From assembly GCA_000998045.1 (NCBI GenBank), contig LCCS01000004.1, forward strand, positions 1 to 41,851: 41,851 bases of DNA. The letters are read 5' to 3'. Shown here piece after piece: positions 38,422 to 41,851 of this stretch (positions within the stretch are counted from its first letter, which is position 1; each line of letters starts with the position of its first letter). The position numbers and the translations under genes are program-made. This DNA comes from Parcubacteria group bacterium GW2011_GWD2_42_14 (GTDB lineage Bacteria; Patescibacteriota; Minisyncoccia; Phycocordibacterales; UBA12088). Under the pieces are notes generated by a model. The model did not search any database. It saw only the letters and a list, made by a program, of their open reading frames with translations, and was not told the DNA's origin.

Positions 38422-39429
38422 CTATTCCATTTCTTTCTTATACGCACCCTTACGAGCAGCAACATTTAACGATAGTCTGTGCAAAAGGGCCTTCTGTGCT
38501 ACATCGGTATTTGCATCAAGCCCCTTCCATGCTTCAAGTACTGGTTCCTCAAGTGCACGGGAATATGAAAAAGTTATCGGCCAAGGGAGGTTACCAAGAA
38601 GCGCGATGGCGTTGAGGTTCTCGGTAGCTTGGATTGGCGTTTGTCCACCCGAGAGGAAAACGATGCCTGCTGTAGAAAATGGCACAACGTCTTTGAGAAC
38701 CCTTACCGTCTCCCGTGCAACAAGCATAGGATTGATTGCTATTCCTGACTCACTTCCAGGGAGTGCCATGCTTGTCTTCAATACCAATCCGGAAAGTGAA
38801 ACACGAAATGCTTGAAGTTCTTCAAAGACATATTTGAGTGTCTTGTGAAGTACTTCGCCAGACCGCTCCAGAGTGTGCGTACCCTCAAAGAGGACCTCGG
38901 GCTCAACCATAGGTACCATATGTTTCTCCTGCACGATAGCTGCATAGTATGCCAATATGTGTGCATTTGCCCGAAGTATCGTGTCACTGGGCAGGTCGTT
39001 GGTGATGCGTATTACAGAACGCCACTTCGTAAAGCGAGCACCAAGTTGATAGTACTCGTCGAGTCGTTCACGAAGTCCATCAAGCCCGTGACTTATTTCT
39101 TCCTGTGCGAAGTTTGGAGCTGGCTGAAGTCCTTTATCAACCTTAATCCCCGGCATGATTCCTTTTCGTTCTAGGAGTCGACCAAAGTGTTCGCCAGAAT
39201 TACTCATGCCTCGAATCGTCGAATCAAAAAGTATCACTCCACTTAAGTATTCCTCGACGTCAGGAGCGGTGAAGAGAAGGTCTCTAAACCTTCTACCATT
39301 CTCGGTATTATCTTGTACACCAATAGACGTTAAACGTTTACTCATGGTGCTTTCGCTCTCATCGGCAGCGAGAATACCTTTACCGGGAGTCATTAATGTG
39401 CTCGCGAGCTTTTGTATAGTTGGTATCAT
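38422..39429 (-). CDS. class I fructose-bisphosphate aldolase
   Basis: TPGKGILAADESESTMSKRL, RFTKWRSVIRI, MVEPEVLFEG, GIVFLSGGQTPIQATENLNAI. Confidence 0.95.
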   Translation of the reverse strand: MIPTIQKLASTLMTPGKGILAADESESTMSKRLTSIGVQDNTENGRRFRDLLFTAPDVEEYLSGVILFDSTIRGMSNSGEHFGRLLERKGIMPGIKVDKGLQPAPNFAQEEISHGLDGLRERLDEYYQLGARFTKWRSVIRITNDLPSDTILRANAHILAYYAAIVQEKHMVPMVEPEVLFEGTHTLERSGEVLHKTLKYVFEELQAFRVSLSGLVLKTSMALPGSESGIAINPMLVARETVRVLKDVVPFSTAGIVFLSGGQTPIQATENLNAIALLGNLPWPITFSYSRALEEPVLEAWKGLDANTDVAQKALLHRLSLNVAARKGAYKKEME

Positions 39430-39493
39430 AACAATAGTGTATCAGCTGTTCGTATAATACAGCAACAAGAAATCCTATGGTATGCTAAAAGCG

Positions 39494-39940
39494 ATGCCTG
39501 TATTAATAAAAAACAAAAAAGCAAAATTTGATTTCGAAATACTTGAAACATTCGAGGCTGGTATTGAGCTCTTGGGTTCTGAGGTAAAATCTCTTCGGAA
39601 CGGAAGAGGAAAGCTGGAAGGAGCCCATGTTATTATTCGAGGTGGAGAGGCATATCTTGTGGGTGCATCTGTCGACCCGTATCAGCCTAAAAATATCAGT
39701 AAAGACTACGATGCTGAACGACCACGAAGACTCCTTCTTACTCGCAAAGAACTCAATAAACTCATAGGTTTAGAGGCTTCTAGAGGATTGACACTCATTC
39801 CTGTTTCGTTGTATACTAATAAGAACCTACTCAAGCTAAATTTCGCACTCGTCCGCGGAAAGAAGAAGGCAGACAAACGTGAAAGTATCAAGGAACGAGA
39901 TACCAAAAGAGACTTGGAGCGTTTGATAAAATATAAGTAG
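39494..39940 (+). CDS. smpB: SsrA-binding protein
   Basis: FDFEILETFEAGIELLGSEVKSLRNGRGKLEGAHV; RPRRLLLTRKELNKL; KFALVRGKK-like tail. Confidence 0.97.
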   Translation: MPVLIKNKKAKFDFEILETFEAGIELLGSEVKSLRNGRGKLEGAHVIIRGGEAYLVGASVDPYQPKNISKDYDAERPRRLLLTRKELNKLIGLEASRGLTLIPVSLYTNKNLLKLNFALVRGKKKADKRESIKERDTKRDLERLIKYK

Positions 39941-39998
39941 AAGTAAACAGAACGCACATTGAAAACTAAATAACGCTTCAAAGAAGTTCCCCTAAAGT

Positions 39999-40253
39999 AT
40001 GTTTCGTGTCTACATATTGTTGAGTCAAAAGGATAAGAAACTCTACGTAGGTTGCACATCCAACTTAGAAAAAAGATTCAAAAGGCATTTAGATGGATAC
40101 GTACAAGCAACAAAAAATAGAAGACCGCTTGTCTTAATACATTCTGAACAATATGATAACAAGGGAGAGGCTTTTCAACGCGAACGCTTTTTAAAAAGTT
40201 TATGGAGTGCTCGTGAAAAAAAGAAAATTCTCGAAAAATATCTAAAGAGCTAA
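39999..40253 (+). CDS. single-domain GIY-YIG endonuclease family protein
   Basis: FRVYILLSQKDKKLYVGCTSNLEKRFKRH...QRERFLKS. Confidence 0.88.
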   Translation: MFRVYILLSQKDKKLYVGCTSNLEKRFKRHLDGYVQATKNRRPLVLIHSEQYDNKGEAFQRERFLKSLWSAREKKKILEKYLKS

Positions 40254-40407
40254 AACGTTTTAGGAAATATGTTATAGGGCTAAAGCCTAAGCGAGCTATG
40301 CTCGCTGGCTCGCCCGAACGTTTTGGGAAATATGTTATAGGGCTAAAACATTTTGCTATGCAAAATGTTCGCCCGAACATGTTTCTTGGAGAAACATGTT
40401 TTAGGGG
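40247..40407 (+). repeat. array of TAA/C-bulge hairpins from the GIY-YIG stop codon to the tmRNA 5' end
   Basis: GGGC (40277, 40340) and GCCC (40312, 40371) spacers alternate between hairpins; final TTA-GGGG abuts tmRNA. Confidence 0.88.
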
Positions 40408-40606
40408 GATGACTGGCTTAGACAAAGGGATTGTTCTTTGAGATGCGCAAGCCGACCTCCAAACAAGTCGTAAAAAGGTTTGGAAACCAAATACGTGCAA
40501 ACAAAACTGCACGGGCTGTTGTATCACCGATACAATTCGCTCCCGCATTTGCGTAACACATAGTTACCCAAGCGGCGTCCTAACAGAAGTTTGCTGAGTA
40601 CTCTGC

Positions 40607-40669
40607 GGGCTAAAACATTTTGCTTGCAAAATGTTCGCCCGACATTGACCCTTGGTCAATGTTTAGGGC
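40607..40669 (+). repeat. two-hairpin TAA/C-bulge module inside tmRNA
   Basis: GGGC-TAA-AACATTTTGC TT GCAAAATGTT-C-GCCC-G-ACATTGACC CTT GGTCAATGT-TTA-GGGC. Confidence 0.92.
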
Positions 40670-40759
40670 GTAATATCACTCGACTATGAGGAAGTATGGT
40701 TACCATCACCGTACCACTCGAGACTAAGTATGGTAGGAAGATTAGATTTTGTTTGTTTC

Positions 40760-40814
40760 GCCCCTAAACATATTTTCTTTGAAAATATGTCGGGCAATCC
40801 GCAAGGATTTTGCC
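40760..40814 (+). repeat. second, partly degenerate TAA/C-bulge module inside tmRNA
   Basis: GCCCC-TAA-ACATATTTTC TTT GAAAATATGT-C-GGGC-AATCC GCAA GGATT-TT-GCC. Confidence 0.75.
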
Positions 40815-40925
40815 TACTCTTCCGAGATCCGCCAGCCTGGCGGAAAAAACAATCTACGCTTGTAGAACATTTCATAGAATTCTTTTTGGACTCGGGTTCG
40901 ATACCCGACATCTCCACCACTTCGC

Positions 40926-40962
40926 AAAAAATAACAGCACGAAAAACGTGCTGTTATTTTTT
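40926..40962 (+). terminator. tmRNA terminator
   Basis: AAAAATAACAGCACG-AAAAA-CGTGCTGTTATTTTTT. Confidence 0.9.
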
Positions 40963-41048
40963 GCTTCGCGGTGCAGGCACCCTGCAAAGCGAAGGTGGTG
41001 GTGAGATCCCACGTAGCTCCTGTGAGCGAAGTGGGATATTGTGAAGGT

Positions 41049-41303
41049 ATGCACTACGTCTACATTTTAAAAAGCAAGAAAGACAATTCGAAGTATATAG
41101 GCATGACCTGTGATTTAAAAAGCAGACTCCAAGAACACAACAACGGCGAAACGAAATCAAACAAATCTAAAATACCTTATGTTCTTGAATGGTACTGTTG
41201 TTTTAATAATAAGAGTAGAGCACTCTCTTTTGAGAAATACTTAAAATCTAGTTCAGGGCATGCCTTCAGAAACAAACGATTACTATCCACAGAACAGAAA
41301 TAG
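41049..41303 (+). CDS. single-domain GIY-YIG endonuclease family protein
   Basis: HYVYILKSKKDNSKYIGMTCDLKSRLQEHNNG...SFEKYLKSSSGHAFRNK; start at M27 of the supplied ORF. Confidence 0.9.
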   Translation: MHYVYILKSKKDNSKYIGMTCDLKSRLQEHNNGETKSNKSKIPYVLEWYCCFNNKSRALSFEKYLKSSSGHAFRNKRLLSTEQK

Positions 41304-41450
41304 CCAAAAGGTATACTGTTCATGTAATGAAAGATATCACTCAAAATAAAAACCTGTCTAACCCTATTCTTTACAAAACTGTATTTGTGTTATAACCTCC
41401 CCTTAGATAGACGTCTATAATCAAACTTTGTTCAACAAAAGGAGGCGGTT

Positions 41451-41672
41451 ATGCAAATTACTGTGAGTAAGAATACTCGAGTGTACCAAAAAGGGCGAGG
41501 ATCTTTTCTGATTTCAACCGGAGCGCAACTTTGCAAAGATTCAAGGATTGAAATCATACAATGGGACTACTTGTTATACAAAAATGTTCCCTGTAAGGCG
41601 GTTGCCTATAAGACAGGTGAATCATGTCGCTGGATCCTTTGCGAGGAATCAGGGATACCATTCCCTAACTGA
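41451..41672 (+). CDS. hypothetical small protein
   Basis: 73-aa ORF preceded by strong SD AAAGGAGGCGGTT; terminator-like hairpin GCCACCGGATTGATGTCCGGTGGTTTTG downstream. Confidence 0.65.
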   Translation: MQITVSKNTRVYQKGRGSFLISTGAQLCKDSRIEIIQWDYLLYKNVPCKAVAYKTGESCRWILCEESGIPFPN

Positions 41673-41759
41673 TTGTTGAGTTGATTCTATTGAAGCCACC
41701 GGATTGATGTCCGGTGGTTTTGTAGTTCACCTCCCGTTTTCTTTTTGTGATAACGTAAT

Positions 41760-41851
41760 CTAATCAATACCTTGGACGCAGTTGTCTAATAATTGCACTG
41801 GTGCCTTGAGACCAATCCCCATATGGAGTCGTCTCTCGTTGTAGTACGGCA
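41760..41851 (-). CDS. C-terminal fragment of integrase-core (rve) transposase, truncated by the window edge
   Basis: Minus strand reads ...PYYNERRLHMGIGLKAPVQLLDNCVQGID*, similar to IS3/IS481-type YN..R.H..L...TP ends. Confidence 0.7.
   Translation of the reverse strand, partial: PYYNERRLHMGIGLKAPVQLLDNCVQGID

Larger units (their letters stand above)
40405..40919 (+). ncRNA. ssrA: tmRNA, expanded (515 nt), CCA encoded; tag ANKTARAVVSPIQFAPAFA*
   Basis: 5' GGGGATGACTGGCTTAGAC pairs with 3' CATCTCC-A-CCA; T arm TCGGG-TTCGATA-CCCGA; tag ORF 40497-40556; smpB upstream. Confidence 0.95.

Noticed and set aside
40078-40548. 156-aa minus-strand ORF
   Set aside because: Antisense to the GIY-YIG ORF, hairpin array and tmRNA 5' half; low-complexity shadow ORF.
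40247-40814. Possible CRISPR-like array
   Set aside because: Repeats are imperfect hairpins with variable arms and no constant spacer length or cas genes.
40684-40920. 78-aa minus ORF (MVEMSGIEPESKK...) and overlapping plus ORFs
   Set aside because: Translation of tmRNA sequence; GIEPES is a typical artefact of antisense tRNA/tmRNA T-arm translation.

Overview
The window looks like a chromosomal segment from a small-genome bacterium, probably Candidate Phyla Radiation (Patescibacteria/Parcubacteria-like). That placement is inferred from the short IF-2, FeS-less MutY/Nth homologs, T4SS-pilin-like paralogs and LemA/HtpX cluster; it was not tested phylogenetically. Core genes I recognise: clpB-type ATPase, cysteine desulfurase, infB, rbfA, gyrA, an S1-domain protein (rpsA), groL/groS, secG, mutY, nth, class I aldolase, smpB, htpX and lemA. 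RNA genes: five tRNAs (Cys-GCA, Leu-UAA, Leu-UAG, Lys-CUU, Ser-GGA), an unusually long RNase P RNA (about 608 nt), an unusually long tmRNA (515 nt, readable tag ANKTARAVVSPIQFAPAFA*), and an unidentified structured transcript with its own sigma70-like promoter and terminator. The most striking signal is a dispersed two-hairpin module, GGGC-TAA-[stem]-C-GCCC-G-[stem]-TTA-GGGC. It occurs immediately 5' of the mature ends of tmRNA and tRNA-Ser in the same register, inside tmRNA and RNase P RNA, and as an array starting at the stop codon of a GIY-YIG ORF. Its central GCCC could pair with either flanking GGGC, and the rnpB copy shows a covarying GCAC/GTGC spacer. Other notable signals: a MITE-like element with 15-bp TIRs and an exact 8-bp TSD next to rnpB, two tRNA-Leu loci followed by inverted and then direct copies of their own 3' ends, five tandem pilin-like paralogs, and two adjacent DNA glycosylases that both lack the [4Fe-4S] cysteines. 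Nothing was searched or folded by computer; all calls come from reading the sequence and supplied ORFs.
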